Source: an uncultured Fretibacterium sp. (lineage in GTDB: Bacteria > Synergistota > Synergistia > Synergistales > Aminobacteriaceae). From it: a DNA stretch of 5,696 nt. The stretch lies in the NCBI GenBank assembly GCA_937892105.1, contig CALAUZ010000225.1:1-5696 (forward strand), written 5' to 3'. This document shows positions 5,618 to 5,696 of this stretch, one piece after another; position 1 is the first letter of the stretch; the number at the start of each line of letters is the position of its first letter. Made by a program: the position numbers and the translations under genes. The notes beneath the pieces are model-generated. The model searched no databases and was not told where the DNA came from. It worked only from the letters and a program-made list of their open reading frames with translations.

Positions 5618-5696
5618 GTGTGTTAAGATATAATATTAAATTTAGAACCTGTCTTCACAATTTTAATGAACGGGATAATCACTGAAATGACAGTCC

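Noticed and set aside
5665..5696. Start of a plus-strand gene (ATGAACGGGATAATC and following)
   Set aside because: It has no ribosome binding site and only about ten codons before the window ends. It cannot be supported.

Overview
The window is bacterial: compact genes, Shine-Dalgarno (SD) starts, and a tightly overlapping operon. GC content is moderate. The organism cannot be named from the sequence. The layout and protein style would fit an anaerobic, gut-type bacterium such as a member of the Synergistota or Clostridia, but that is a weak guess.

Left part (1-1105, + strand): the 3' two thirds of uvrC, the nuclease subunit of UvrABC nucleotide excision repair. It is cut by the window edge. 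The catalytic residues and the C-terminal helix-hairpin-helix are present. The stretch between the UVR motif and the nuclease domain is about 120 residues shorter than in E. coli UvrC. A convergent gene follows on the minus strand (1200-1835), encoding a small polytopic M50 zinc metalloprotease of the site-2 protease type.

Middle part (1984-4850, minus strand): a four-gene operon read right to left. It encodes a very short STAS-type (anti-sigma-factor-antagonist-like) protein of 49 residues, a DUF2156 / LPG-synthase-C-like acyltransferase-fold protein, an EamA/DMT 10-helix transporter, and a membrane protein with an RsbW-like histidine-kinase-type ATPase tail. Gene spacings are +2, -4 and -11 bases, so translation is probably coupled. 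A plausible reading is a membrane module in which a partner-switching regulatory pair (STAS plus ATPase) is tied to a transporter and an aminoacyl- or acyl-transfer enzyme. The STAS protein has lost about 50 internal residues, including the region of the phosphorylated serine. The ATPase tail lacks most recognisable ATP-binding residues. The classical switch is therefore eroded or altered here.

Right part (4904-5573): a gene graveyard. On the minus strand lie a frameshifted, stop-containing remnant of a second DUF2156 gene and, overlapping its stop in the same ATGA manner, a short remnant of a second EamA gene. These resemble the intact copies at only about 40-50% identity, so they come from an old paralogous operon and not a recent duplication. 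The 5' end of the dead DUF2156 gene abuts a 24-codon plus-strand tail, which is followed by a possible bidirectional terminator (5585-5617). The last 80 bases hold no supported gene.
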